From the IMG/VR virus record IMGVR_UViG_3300021440_000021, positions 1 to 64,000 of that record: 64,000 nucleotides of DNA. The stretch is one strand, 5' to 3'. Positions 1 through 9,400 of this stretch are shown here, in pieces. The stretch's first letter is position 1; each line of letters opens with the position of its first letter. Position numbers and translations under genes: made by a program. Origin of the DNA: a virus. The notes beneath the pieces are model-generated. The model was not told the DNA's origin. It worked only from the letters and a program-made list of their open reading frames with translations, and made no database searches.

Positions 1-19
1 CACGACGCTCTTCCGATCT
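1..19 (+). other. Illumina TruSeq adapter remnant
   Basis: The first 19 bases equal the 3' end of the Illumina universal adapter (ending GCTCTTCCGATCT). This is library sequence joined to the assembly, so the biological sequence begins near base 20 and the contig end is not a genome terminus. Confidence 0.95.
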
Positions 20-36
20 CTCGTGCCTCTGGCACT

Positions 37-417
37 ATGACTGAAGCTGCTTTTGTGTCCTTCGTCAAAGGACATTTAAGACGAGCTTCTCGTTGGTGGA
101 AGCCTATCTCAGACACACTAAAGAACGCAAGGTTACAACGAGGATTATACCGTTGTAATGTCTGCAAGCAAGAAGTAACAGCCTCTATCTTAATTGATAA
201 GAAGCGTGTAAAAAATATTATGGTTGATCATATCAATCCTGTAGTGGACCCCACAACTGGGTTCAGCGGATGGGATGATTTTATCAACAATCTTTTTTGT
301 GAACCTGAAAATTTACAAGCAATTTGTTATCATTGCCACAACGAAAAAACTAAGAATGAACGCAATTTGGCCAAAGAAGCCAAAGACAAAAGGAAAAACA
401 ATGAACCTTCAATTTAA
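37..417 (+). CDS. HNH endonuclease-like protein, possibly 5' truncated
   Basis: The 126-residue product has a CxxC pair (CNVC, about residues 40-43), a VDHINPV motif and a C-terminal CYHCH pair followed by Lys/Glu-rich sequence, the layout of a zinc-bound HNH nuclease fold. Phages use such proteins as free-standing nucleases or packaging accessories. The frame is open upstream to the adapter, and the residues before ATG37 (SRASGT) could be coding, so the true start may be lost. No Shine-Dalgarno (SD) site is visible for ATG37. The 3' end overlaps the next gene by 17 nt, indicating one operon. Confidence 0.75.
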   Translation: MTEAAFVSFVKGHLRRASRWWKPISDTLKNARLQRGLYRCNVCKQEVTASILIDKKRVKNIMVDHINPVVDPTTGFSGWDDFINNLFCEPENLQAICYHCHNEKTKNERNLAKEAKDKRKNNEPSI

Positions 418-658
418 TAAATTTGATGACATCAATCATCGTCCCCTCCGTATTTATAATCGTGCTGTAATGTTTCACAATCTTTATGAAGATCAGGGAA
501 AGTTTGTTGCCAGCGAATATGCTAATTCGTTCACTTCAGAAGAACGTTTAGAAATGGCTCAAATGACTGCTCTAGTTAAAAATCGTGGTGTTAAATTTGT
601 TAAAGCTCTTGTCACTAAAGGGGTGGACTTCGTTGATGACGAATACAGAGAAGCTTAA
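401..658 (+). CDS. Hypothetical protein, 85 aa
   Basis: An 85-residue soluble protein starting MNLQFNKFDDI. It begins inside the end of the HNH gene, and its own end overlaps the next start by 23 nt. ATG401 follows an AAAGGAAAA purine run, so it is preferred over the ATG 126 nt upstream, which lies within the HNH gene. It is mostly helical and charged. I do not recognise the family. Confidence 0.7.
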   Translation: MNLQFNKFDDINHRPLRIYNRAVMFHNLYEDQGKFVASEYANSFTSEERLEMAQMTALVKNRGVKFVKALVTKGVDFVDDEYREA

Positions 659-989
659 TGAGTGGGATCAACCTATTCTCATTTCTGCTAAACCTAATGG
701 TGGTCCTGCTGATTACTATGATTTTCCTTCCAATGCCAACACTTTAAATGATCTGTTGGAATATAAGGGGGATAAAGATTGGAAAGGGGATAGTTTCCAC
801 CTAGCTAATATTGTCAAAGCTGCTTGGAGGTGGGGTATTAAGTCTGGTGTAGACAAACCTTACGATGCTCGTAAGTTTATCTATTCTGGTGCCCGTCTCT
901 TATTGAAATATGCTGGTGTCGAAGAGACTCGTCGCACCTTACAGCAAATGCTTGATGATAAACAATTCAAGGAGAAATACAATAGTTAA
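636..989 (+). CDS. Hypothetical protein, DUF3310-like pattern
   Basis: A 117-residue protein. The stretch GDSFHLANIVKAAWRWG followed by KFIYSGARLLLKYAG resembles the pattern of phage DUF3310 'nucleotide kinase-like' proteins (hydrophobic-N-I-x-K-x-x-W-R, then a Tyr/Leu helix). The similarity is by eye only. The start overlaps the previous gene, consistent with translational coupling. Confidence 0.6.
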   Translation: MTNTEKLNEWDQPILISAKPNGGPADYYDFPSNANTLNDLLEYKGDKDWKGDSFHLANIVKAAWRWGIKSGVDKPYDARKFIYSGARLLLKYAGVEETRRTLQQMLDDKQFKEKYNS

Positions 990-1755
990 AATTCTCATCT
1001 TAGACATTGAGACAGCCCCTAAACTCTCTTATGTTTGGCGTTTCTGGAAAGAAAACATTTCAGCCAAGCAAGTTAAAGAGCATGGGCATATCATGTCTTT
1101 TGCAGCTAAGTGGTTAAACGAAGGGGTGATCTTCTATGAAGAAAACCGAAAAGAGAACGACAGAAAAATTATCAACAAGCTTTGTGAATTTTTAGACCAA
1201 GCTGATATTGTCGTAGCTCATAACGGTGAAGCGTTTGACCTTAGACAAATCAGGGCAAGGGCTGTGGTTCATGGTATCACCCCTCCCTCTCCTGTAAAGA
1301 TCGTTGACACGTTAAAGATTGCTCGTAATGAATTTGGATTTCCTTCCAACTCACTTGAATACCTCTCTGATGTCTTAAAGCTTAAGACTAAGAAAGGTGG
1401 ACATAAAAAGTTTCCGGGATTTGAGCTTTGGCTTGAATGTCTTCGTGGTAATGACGAAGCTTGGAGAGAGATGAAAGAATACAACATTCGAGACATCTTA
1501 GCTCTTGAAGAACTCTACCTTCGTCTTCGTCCTTGGGACACTAAGCATCCTAATATTGCTATTTACGAACCTGAAGCTCAGAGTGAGGTTGTATGCCCTA
1601 AATGTGGTAGTGTCCATGTTCAGTGGCGTGGCTTTGCCCACACCAGTGTAGGTAAGTTCCACCGTTATCAATGTAACAATTGTGGTGGCTGGGGGCGCAC
1701 CCGTTACAGCATTCTCAAAAAGAATGAAAACATTCTAACGAATGTTGTAAATTAA
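982..1755 (+). CDS. DnaQ-like 3'-5' exonuclease with C-terminal zinc ribbon; apparent AUA start
   Basis: The protein has an RNase H-fold exonuclease domain: Exo I LILDIET (D8 and E10), Exo II VVAHNGEAFDL, and an Exo III region with EYNIRDILALEEL. A C-terminal zinc ribbon follows (CPKCG then CNNCG). It probably trims DNA 3' ends or works in recombination or repair. A strong AAGGAG (969-974) sits 7 nt before ATA982, which would give MVKILILDIET. The nearest upstream ATG (955) has no SD and adds nine unconserved residues. The start is therefore AUA or a mutated ATG. Confidence 0.8.
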   Translation: MVKILILDIETAPKLSYVWRFWKENISAKQVKEHGHIMSFAAKWLNEGVIFYEENRKENDRKIINKLCEFLDQADIVVAHNGEAFDLRQIRARAVVHGITPPSPVKIVDTLKIARNEFGFPSNSLEYLSDVLKLKTKKGGHKKFPGFELWLECLRGNDEAWREMKEYNIRDILALEELYLRLRPWDTKHPNIAIYEPEAQSEVVCPKCGSVHVQWRGFAHTSVGKFHRYQCNNCGGWGRTRYSILKKNENILTNVVN

Positions 1756-1814
1756 TGGGCATCATCATTGTAATCGTATTGATTGCAATGTTGTTAAGAG
1801 GGATATTTCGTTGA
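1755..1814 (+). CDS. Single-span membrane micropeptide, 19 aa
   Basis: ATG1755 overlaps the exonuclease stop (TAATG). The 19 residues are almost entirely hydrophobic (MGIIIVIVLIAMLLRGIFR), enough for one transmembrane helix. The tight overlap on both sides argues for coupled translation. The function is unknown. Confidence 0.45.
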   Translation: MGIIIVIVLIAMLLRGIFR

Positions 1815-1975
1815 AAAAATATAAGAAACTGAACAACGTATTGCAAAGATATAACGGGCTTGTGGCCCGTTATAAAGGAGAGAGAAGCAAAGAAAATCAA
1901 GCTCTGCTTGAGGAAGCTTTTCAAGATTTGAGACAAGCAGCTAATGAGGTGCTGGACAATGAAAATCGAAGCTAA
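1811..1975 (+). CDS. Small charged helical protein, TTG start
   Basis: TTG1811 overlaps the stop of the membrane micropeptide (TTGA) and has an AAGAGGG ribosome site about 10 nt upstream. The 54-residue product is Lys/Glu/Leu-rich and predicted helical (contains NQALLEEAFQDLRQAANEVL). Its end overlaps thyX by 17 nt. It fills a gap that otherwise has no gene. No family was recognised. Confidence 0.5.
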   Translation: MKKYKKLNNVLQRYNGLVARYKGERSKENQALLEEAFQDLRQAANEVLDNENRS

Positions 1976-2621
1976 GTTAATTGCTCTCACTCAACCAATC
2001 ATCCCTGTCCCCTCCGATAACACGGAGGGGCTTATTGCCTACTGTGCTCGTGTTAGTAACCCGGCTAATCAAGATAACGAAGATGTAGAGAAGCTCCTGT
2101 CATATTGCATTAGAAATAAACATTGGTCTATTTTTGAAATGGCTAATGCCGTAGTGGAAGTGCAAGCCCCTAGAGACATCACTCGACAGCTTCTTCGTCA
2201 CAGAAGCTTCTCTTTTCAAGAGTTTAGTCAAAGGTATAGCTCTGACATTCAATTCACTGAAAGAGAGTTTAGACGCCAAGATAGAAAGAATAGACAAAAT
2301 TCTGTCGATGACCTCCCAGAGAATGTCCAAAATCTCTGTGATCATTACACAGCCTCTGTTATGAATAGTGCATCTTTTGCTTACGATGAAATGATTATCA
2401 ACAATGTAGCAAAAGAATGTGCAAGAGTGGTCCTTCCCGAAGGTCTAACTATGTCTCGTCTCTATGTCAATGGCACTCTACGCTCATGGATTCACTATCT
2501 TGAAATTAGAGATGATCCCGGAGTGACACAATGGGAACATGTCGTTATGGCCCGTAAAATTAAAGAAGTCTTGCTTCCTGCTTTTCCAATTATCTTAGGT
2601 ATGCTAGATGACAAAAACTAA
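1959..2621 (+). CDS. thyX: FAD-dependent thymidylate synthase ThyX
   Basis: ThyX makes dTMP from dUMP using methylene-tetrahydrofolate, FAD and NADPH. The diagnostic RHRxxSxxxxSxR motif is present at residues 80-92. The 220-residue length is normal for the family. ATG1959 with GAGG about 10 nt upstream gives the expected N-terminus; the longer in-frame start at 1944 lies in the preceding gene. It belongs to a nucleotide-supply cluster with MazG-like and NrdJ proteins. Confidence 0.95.
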   Translation: MKIEAKLIALTQPIIPVPSDNTEGLIAYCARVSNPANQDNEDVEKLLSYCIRNKHWSIFEMANAVVEVQAPRDITRQLLRHRSFSFQEFSQRYSSDIQFTEREFRRQDRKNRQNSVDDLPENVQNLCDHYTASVMNSASFAYDEMIINNVAKECARVVLPEGLTMSRLYVNGTLRSWIHYLEIRDDPGVTQWEHVVMARKIKEVLLPAFPIILGMLDDKN

Positions 2622-3144
2622 TGGACAATTTGAGAAAAGGCCCAGAGATTTCTATGTAACACCAGAGAAAGCCCTCTTACCTCTTCTCCCTCATCTACCA
2701 AAAGGGTTATCTTTTTGTGAGCCTTGTGCGGGAAATGGGGAATTAGTCAACATGTTGGAAGAACATCTAGAAGCTTCTTGCTTTCTCCCTTTAGATATTG
2801 AGCCACAAGTTGATTGGGTTGTAAAGGGAGATGCAGGGGTTTTGAATGAAGAACAACTTCTATTCTGTGAATGGATCATCACCAATCCTCCGTTCACTTG
2901 GTCTGTTCTAGCCCCACTGATGAAATTGTGGATTAGCCTACGTCCTACAGCACTGTTGCTTCCAGCAGATTTTATGCACAATAAGAGGTTTGCTCCATTT
3001 TTAAATGATTGCACAGACATCATTTCTATTGGACGGGTGAAATGGATTGAAGAAAGTAAAGCCACTGGCGTAGAAAACTATTGCTGGTACATTTTTAACA
3101 AAAACAACAAAGAGGCGACAAAGTTTTATGGCAGAGATTATTAG
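2608..3144 (+). CDS. DNA methyltransferase-like protein
   Basis: A 178-residue SAM-dependent methyltransferase fold. Motif I is EPCAGNGE (residues 38-45), the acidic motif II is LDIE, and motif IV is NPPF (93-96), typical of N6-adenine or N4-cytosine DNA methyltransferases. There is no visible separate target-recognition domain and no partner nuclease, so it is probably an orphan enzyme protecting or marking phage DNA. It overlaps thyX by 14 nt and the next gene by 17 nt. Confidence 0.75.
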   Translation: MTKTNGQFEKRPRDFYVTPEKALLPLLPHLPKGLSFCEPCAGNGELVNMLEEHLEASCFLPLDIEPQVDWVVKGDAGVLNEEQLLFCEWIITNPPFTWSVLAPLMKLWISLRPTALLLPADFMHNKRFAPFLNDCTDIISIGRVKWIEESKATGVENYCWYIFNKNNKEATKFYGRDY

Positions 3145-3343
3145 TTTAGGTAATCTAGATGATGAAGATGAGGAATATCAGCAGTTTTTAGAAGAACTTA
3201 GAGAGGATGTTATTCGAGCTGTCTTCATTGTAGAAAAGAAAGATGGTAATGTTTTTGTAGGCACAAACTCACGAGACAAACGGGATGTTGTCTATGATAT
3301 TTTTAGGCTGCAAGAATTTTGCAGAACGTTGGTAAATCAATGA
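3128..3343 (+). CDS. Hypothetical acidic protein, 71 aa
   Basis: A 71-residue protein with an acidic N-terminal half (NLDDEDEEYQQFLEELRED) and a C-terminal half that reads like a small beta/alpha unit. It overlaps both neighbours. No family was recognised. Confidence 0.65.
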   Translation: MAEIISLGNLDDEDEEYQQFLEELREDVIRAVFIVEKKDGNVFVGTNSRDKRDVVYDIFRLQEFCRTLVNQ

Positions 3344-3762
3344 GAAATTTAACAAGAGAAGATCAAGTAAGGGAGTTTATGAATGCTATGGGGCAAGAGA
3401 CAGAAGTGGCTGCCCCTTCTGCTGCATTGCTTGAGTTTAGATACACCCTTATTATTGAAGAGGTAAAAGAGCTTGGGGAAGAAATGGCTATTGCTATGGC
3501 AGAAAGCCATTTTAAAACTGGCTTATCCGCTAAGACAAAAAGTCGTTTGTTGAAAGAACTTGCTGATGTTCAATATGTTATTTCTGGACTAGCAGAAACT
3601 TTGGGACTACCTCTCCAAGAAGCTTTCAATCGTGTCCATGCTAGTAACATGAGTAAGCTTGGTGACGATGGTAAACCTGTATATCGTGCTGATGGTAAGG
3701 TTTTGAAGGGGGTTAATTATGTCCCACCTAATATGGAAGATTTATTCCCGGAGGAAGAATGA
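3340..3762 (+). CDS. MazG/PRA-PH-like nucleotide pyrophosphohydrolase
   Basis: A 140-residue all-alpha NTP pyrophosphatase-like protein. The EE-x-x-E helix (IIEEVKELGEE) and the later ELADVQYVISGLAETLG (ExxD metal site) match the MazG/phosphoribosyl-ATP pyrophosphohydrolase superfamily; the tail VPPNMEDLFPEEE is common in phage members. The likely role is clearing nucleotide or alarmone pools during phage DNA synthesis. ATG3340 overlaps the previous stop (ATGA) and is chosen over ATG3319. Confidence 0.8.
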   Translation: MRNLTREDQVREFMNAMGQETEVAAPSAALLEFRYTLIIEEVKELGEEMAIAMAESHFKTGLSAKTKSRLLKELADVQYVISGLAETLGLPLQEAFNRVHASNMSKLGDDGKPVYRADGKVLKGVNYVPPNMEDLFPEEE

Positions 3763-3806
3763 CCAAGTTTAAAACATTAAACAAGACAAACAGGTATTTT
3801 AAATGA
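3759..3806 (+). CDS. 15-codon leader micro-ORF before nrdJ
   Basis: ATG3759 overlaps the MazG-like stop (ATGA), follows GAGGAAG, and ends in TGA overlapping the nrdJ ATG (ATGA at 3803-3806). nrdJ itself has no good SD (ACAGGTATTTTAA precedes its ATG). The likely job of this small ORF is to deliver ribosomes to nrdJ by coupling; the peptide is Lys/Asn/Thr-rich and may have no function of its own. Confidence 0.45.
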   Translation: MTKFKTLNKTNRYFK

Positions 3807-5590
3807 CTGATTACGGGCCTACACTACCGATTTCACAAGAAATTCATCAAATGAAGTATAGAAGTAAAGGAGAAAGTTTTAAGGAGTCTATGATTAGGGT
3901 GGCAGATGCCCTAAAAGATGACGAAGAGCATTACAAAGCTCTTAAAGAAATTCTTCTTGATATGCGCTTTCTACCTGCTGGCCGTGTTCAGTCTGCTATT
4001 GGTTCTCCTCGTGTTGTAACAGCTTTCAACTGCTTTGTCAGCGACACTATTAAGGACTCTATGGAGTCTATTATGGCTGTAGCTACGCAAGCAGCAGAGA
4101 CTATGAGACTTGGTGGTGGCATTGGTTATGACTTCTCCACCCTACGACCTCGTGGTGCCCTTATCAAGAGCCTAGACACACGTTCTAGTGGGCCTATTGC
4201 CTTCATGGACATCTATGATGCCATCTGTAAGACTATTGCCTCTGCTGGCCATCGTAGAGGCGCTCAGATGGGTGTTCTTCGTGTTGATCACCCAGACATC
4301 GAGGAGTTTATTAGGGCAAAGACTAACAGTGATAGACTGACACAATTCAACATCTCTGTTGGCATCACTGATGAGTTTATGGATGCTGTATTAGAAAACA
4401 AGATGTTTGACCTTCGTTTTGAAGGGGTTGTCTATAAACGAGTGAGTGCTGTTGCTTTGTGGAATGAAATTCTTCGTTCTACATGGGATTGGGCTGAACC
4501 GGGGGTTCTCTTCTTAGACACGATTAATAAGAAGAATAACCTACATTATTGTGAGACCATTGCAGCCACGAATCCTTGTGGGGAACAGCCTCTTCCTCCT
4601 CATGGAGCCTGCCTCCTTGGTTCTATGAACCTAACCAAATACATCAATCCACATATTGTTAATAATGAAGATATTAATAGAGGATTTGATGAACAAGATG
4701 GCTGGGAATTTGACTATGGATTGTTTGTAGACGATGTTCGTCATATCGTCAGAGCAATGGATAATGTCATTGATGTTACAGTGTACCCACTAAAAGAACA
4801 AGAGAAGGAAGCTAAAAGCAAACGTCGTATGGGTCTTGGCCTCACAGGTGTGGCCAACACAGGAGAAATCCTTGGATATTCTTATGCCTCACCATCGTTT
4901 AAAAAATGGCTTGAAGAAGTTATGATGGTGTTTAGAGATGAAGTGTATTATGCCTCTATTGAACTGGCTAAAGAAAAAGGAGCTTTCCCCCTTTTTGACA
5001 CTGAGTTTTTAAATTCTGGTTTTGCTAAAACCCTGCCAGAAGACCTTCGTGATGCTATTCGTGTTCATGGCATTCGTAATAGTCATCTTCTTTCTATTGC
5101 CCCCACAGGAACTATTAGCTTATCTGCTGACAATATCTCTTCTGGTATTGAGCCTGTGTTCTCTCATGGCTACGACAGGACCATTCAAACATTTGATGGT
5201 CCTAAAGTTGAGCGTGTAGAAGATTATGCCTATCGTGTCTATGGAGTTAGGGGCAGAACTGCTGATGAAACCCCTGTGCAAGACCATGTAGCTGTCCTCA
5301 CCCTTGCTAGTAAATATATTGACTCAGCTTGTTCTAAAACTTGTAATGTTGGAGCCGATGTTACATGGGAGGAGTTTAAAGATGTCTATATGCAAGCTTG
5401 GCTTGGTGGGGCCTCTGGCTGCACTACATTTAGAGCAGCAGGTAAACGTTATGGCATTCTTAACGCCTCTGCTGTAGAAGATGTGGCTGTAGAGGAAGTT
5501 AAGGAGGAAGACACCTTCGTTGATGAAAAGGATGTCATTGGTGGTGCTTGCTATTTTGATGTTGCAACAGGAAGACGCCACTGTGAATAA
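3803..5590 (+). CDS. nrdJ: Adenosylcobalamin-dependent (class II) ribonucleotide reductase
   Basis: This 595-residue enzyme reduces ribonucleotides to deoxyribonucleotides. It has FNCFV (C77), LGGGIGYDFS, the catalytic N-x-C-x-E motif (N257, C259, E261 in NPCGEQP), APTGTIS, a CSKTCN segment and GCTTFRAAGKRYGIL. These features and the lack of a neighbouring nrdB point to a monomeric B12-dependent class II enzyme. The C-terminus GGACYF...RRHCE carries cysteines for re-reduction. It sits with thyX and a MazG-like gene in a nucleotide-metabolism operon. Confidence 0.92.
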   Translation: MTDYGPTLPISQEIHQMKYRSKGESFKESMIRVADALKDDEEHYKALKEILLDMRFLPAGRVQSAIGSPRVVTAFNCFVSDTIKDSMESIMAVATQAAETMRLGGGIGYDFSTLRPRGALIKSLDTRSSGPIAFMDIYDAICKTIASAGHRRGAQMGVLRVDHPDIEEFIRAKTNSDRLTQFNISVGITDEFMDAVLENKMFDLRFEGVVYKRVSAVALWNEILRSTWDWAEPGVLFLDTINKKNNLHYCETIAATNPCGEQPLPPHGACLLGSMNLTKYINPHIVNNEDINRGFDEQDGWEFDYGLFVDDVRHIVRAMDNVIDVTVYPLKEQEKEAKSKRRMGLGLTGVANTGEILGYSYASPSFKKWLEEVMMVFRDEVYYASIELAKEKGAFPLFDTEFLNSGFAKTLPEDLRDAIRVHGIRNSHLLSIAPTGTISLSADNISSGIEPVFSHGYDRTIQTFDGPKVERVEDYAYRVYGVRGRTADETPVQDHVAVLTLASKYIDSACSKTCNVGADVTWEEFKDVYMQAWLGGASGCTTFRAAGKRYGILNASAVEDVAVEEVKEEDTFVDEKDVIGGACYFDVATGRRHCE

Positions 5591-5605
5591 TTGTTGTGTG
5601 TCGTG

Positions 5606-5788
5606 ATGTCTTGGTACACAATTCAAGTGTTTGAAGATGATAAACGAAAAGAATCTTCTGTGCTTAATGTCTACGGAGAGCCTTTCGTCATTGAACATAA
5701 AACATTATTTGGTTTTGATTTAACACCTAAGAAAGAAACAGATGGAAAAACCGAGAGGAAAACGCATCACTCGTTACCGCAATTCTGA
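5606..5788 (+). CDS. Hypothetical protein, 60 aa
   Basis: A small protein beginning MSWYTIQVFEDD. ATG5606 is preferred; TTG5591, directly after the nrdJ stop, is an alternative. Its 3' end overlaps phoH by 47 nt in another frame. No family was recognised. Confidence 0.55.
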   Translation: MSWYTIQVFEDDKRKESSVLNVYGEPFVIEHKTLFGFDLTPKKETDGKTERKTHHSLPQF

Positions 5789-6434
5789 AGAAGAAGGAAT
5801 TGGACGAGTTGTAAGTTTGCAAGCCCTTAATGAAAATCAAAAGGCTTATATGAAAGCATTGAAATCTGCTGAACAGATTTTAGTGTTTGGTTTCTCTGGA
5901 ACTGGTAAGACATACATTGCAGCCACAGAAGCTGCCAACCTCTATTCACAAAAGAGAATTGATAAGATTGTAATTACCAGACCTAATGTTTCTGTAGGTA
6001 AAGACCTTGGTGCTCTTCCGGGAACGAAGGATGAGAAGTTTGCCCCTTGGGCTGCTCCTGTTCTAGATGTCTTGGAGGAGCACCTTGGTAAAGGTGTTGT
6101 AGAGACAGCTATCAAGAACGGAAATATTGAGATGGCTCCGTTGACAATGATGCGTGGCCGTTCATTCCATGATGCCTTCATCATCCTAGATGAAGCTCAA
6201 AACTGTTCCGTAGCAGAAATCAAAATGTTTATTACCAGAATTGGAGAAAATTGCAAGACGGTTATCAATGGTGACATTAAACAATCTGACATCAAAATGG
6301 AATCAGGACTTTCAAAGCTTCTGGAACTTGTTGAGAAACACAATCTTCCAGTTCCTGTCATCGAGTTTGGTGTTGACGACATTGTTCGTGGTGACTTGTG
6401 TAAGCAATGGATCATGGCCTTTGAAGGGCAATAG
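5742..6434 (+). CDS. phoH: PhoH-like ATPase
   Basis: A 230-residue P-loop protein with Walker A GFSGTGKT (residues 50-57), TRPNVSVGKDLGALPG and Walker B FIILDEAQN (DEAQ 151-154), the signature of PhoH family ATPases often carried by phages. These have been linked to RNA metabolism and phosphate stress; the phage role is unsettled. It is the last gene of this plus-strand block before a terminator. Confidence 0.9.
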   Translation: MEKPRGKRITRYRNSEEEGIGRVVSLQALNENQKAYMKALKSAEQILVFGFSGTGKTYIAATEAANLYSQKRIDKIVITRPNVSVGKDLGALPGTKDEKFAPWAAPVLDVLEEHLGKGVVETAIKNGNIEMAPLTMMRGRSFHDAFIILDEAQNCSVAEIKMFITRIGENCKTVINGDIKQSDIKMESGLSKLLELVEKHNLPVPVIEFGVDDIVRGDLCKQWIMAFEGQ

Positions 6435-6440
6435 ATAAAA

Positions 6441-6480
6441 AGAAAGGGGGCACAGACGTAATGTCTGGCCCCCTTTTTCA
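6441..6480. terminator. Bidirectional intrinsic terminator
   Basis: A stem of AAAGGGGGC/CAGAC against GTCTG/GCCCCCTTT encloses a short loop; T-runs lie on both sides. It lies exactly between the convergent phoH (plus) and the late operon end (minus), so it can stop transcription from both directions. Confidence 0.85.
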
Positions 6481-9400
6481 TTAGTTATTTTCAAATCTAC
6501 CCTTCATGAGCTTTTCATTCAGCTTCACCCACTCTTGGATTTGTTGAATCTCATAAAGAGACATATCTTCTACAGGATGGTTAATCCCCAAAGACTTCTT
6601 CGCTTCAATAATGTCATTAGGTGAAAGCACAGAGAGCTTGTTTCTCTGATATGCCAACCTATCTGCTTCGTCCCCAATCAACCCAGAATTAAGGCTGGTT
6701 TGAACCTCCGTCCTTGCATAACTGAGCATCTTATCAACCATCTTTGCCTTTTGTGTTTTAGACCCATTGATAAACATAGGGTCTGCAAGCATGGCTTTTG
6801 CTTTTCTGTCTAAGATGGGGAAGATGGCTCTATTGACAAAGTCATCATATTCAGGATCAGAAGTGAAGCTGTCCATCCTAAATGGAGGTTTATCCACCAT
6901 ACCTAATAGAGTGTTGATAGAAGTTCTTGTTTGTTCGTATGGGGTTCCAAGAGAAGCCATAACAGGATTACCAGATTTGATGTCCCCGTATTGAGTGGCA
7001 GACCTCTTTGGCTCACCAAACATACGTTTTCCATTTGCATCGGGTTGTCCAAGGATTAAGCTGAAGAAATTGTTTGTGTAACGAGAAGCTTGTTCGATAA
7101 CAGCATCAAGACCTTGAGCCTGTCGTTTATCAATAGCAGCCGTATTCACAACCCCTTTAGCATCCAGATAAGCCCCTGCAAGATCATTTAAAGGATCAAA
7201 AGGACGGGTTAAGCCACTGGCAATACCACCCAAACTCTCAACGACCTTACCAATCAAATCTGTAGCTACAGAACCATCTGTGTCTTCTTCAGTTTGCATA
7301 TATTGGCCAAGAGCCTTTACAAACTCAAAACTACCAGCATCTTTTAGCGCAGAGGGAACAGCAAGCTGTCTCCCAAGATCAAGCCAAACTTGCTTGTCCA
7401 AGGGTTCACCCTTAAACTTGGCAGCAAGCATACGCCCCATAATATTATAAAGACCCAGAGGAAACATGTTGTCCACACGTTGGACACTACCATCTGCATC
7501 TCGTTCTTCATACCACTGAAGACCTTCCTCCTGCTTTTTTGCCTCACGGATAGTGGTGAGGCCAAGTGCAGTGGAGCCAATAATGGCGCGAGACAGCTTC
7601 TCCCCAATATCTAATCCACGTTCACCAGCCATAATCTTAGAGACAGATTCTACAAGTCCAAAGGGACTGTGTCTCCAAGTGAAGGCCAACATACTATTTA
7701 CAAACTGACCGAAAGGCCAGATAAAGCCAACAGCAGCATTGTGAGAAAGTTCTTGAGACTGTTTTGCTAATTGAGTGATACCAAGATTTTTTCTCCAACC
7801 ACCCATTTTTCCAAATGTTTCGGAGAATGTGTCTTGTTGTAGCATTTTAGTGGCATGATCCCACATATCATCTGTAATCTCATGCACCATATTTTTATTT
7901 ACAACCTCATCAATACCCATACCAAGATGAAGTCTTGTTTGCTTATCAAGTTCACTTAATCCAGAGATAGCTTTTGTCATAACATCTTGAGCATGAACGA
8001 AGGAAATCTGTTGTGCTCTCTTCAGATAATGCTCTGTAGCCCTGATACCAACCCTTTCAGGGTTGACACCAAAATCTTTAGGACTTTTATTCATTTCCAC
8101 CCCTTGGAAGAAGTGGTGATGAATGTCTCTCTGAATATTCTTAGGGGCATTATCAACAAGATCACTAAACCCCTTCACTGTTGTAAACGGGTCTACAGCA
8201 ATCCTCGTCATATACTTCATGTTTTTCCAAAGGGCATTAGCCTGTCCAATAGAAAGGTCTCCACCTTCCATATTAAACATTCTTTTAGCCTTACCAAGCC
8301 CATAAAGAGAAGCCATTTGTAGAGCTTGAGAGGGCACCTTAATCGCCTGCATAACTCCCCAACCTTTGATGTTGGTAATAGATGTAGCAGGAGTGGAGAT
8401 CAAAGCCCTTTTCCAAACAGTTTGCCAATACTTTAAGGTTTCTTTGTCAACAGCCTCTTTCTCAATATTACCTCCAAGACCGTCTATAAGACCTTTGGAG
8501 GCTTGTTTATTTGAGATAGTTACGTTTTGGAAGGCGTCCATAAACTTAGAGGCATCAGACAGCCCCTTAAAGTTTTGGCCTGATTGACGGGCAACATGTG
8601 CAAAAACTTCGGTGACTTGAGAGAATGTAACTCCAAAAGGCTCAAAAGCGGTGTCAATTTCTTTTCTTGCTTCATCATCCATACCTTCTGCAAATCTAAC
8701 CAAACTTTCAGAGAAGCTATTGGCATCCTCTGCTCTAATATCTGCCCCATTTTTTTGAAGCATGGTGATAAAACTGTTTGGGTCATTTTTATTGGTGAAC
8801 CAATTGAACACAGCTTGACGAAGCTCTGGGTTCTTTGCCAGCTCTTCTCCATCATTGGCCATCTTAATCCAATCCACTTGATTTTGGATTAATTGTCTTT
8901 GGATGTCCTTAGCCACTTTCTTTCCAGCACTAGAAGCTCTAGCTTTTCTGGCAATGTTAATCTTCTCGCCAGCTCCTTCTAATCCAGTAGCACCCTTAAT
9001 AGGTTTAAAGTGGATGGAGGAGGGAATGGAAGCCAATCCCCCACCAAGCAATGTCCCAACAATATTTTCAGCATAGCTAAAATCGTGTTGAGCACCAGCT
9101 TCCATCATAGTGTTTTGATAAAGAACATCTTGGACAGATGATAAAGCAGCACTAGAAGCGAAGTTTAGGGCAAGAGCTTTTTTTGCACTAACTTTTGCAG
9201 CAGCTTTTACCACCTCTGCATTAGCTGTTTTAATGGCGGCTTTACTTGCCCCTTTAGCAGCAAGTTCTCCTGTAACATTTTTAACAGCTTGTTCAGCGAG
9301 AAGTTTAATCCCCTCTTTTGAAGCTGCTGTAGCAGCCCTGCTACTAAAAATCTTACCAATTCCAAAACCAATGTATGTAGTGGGGTCTGACACTAACCCA

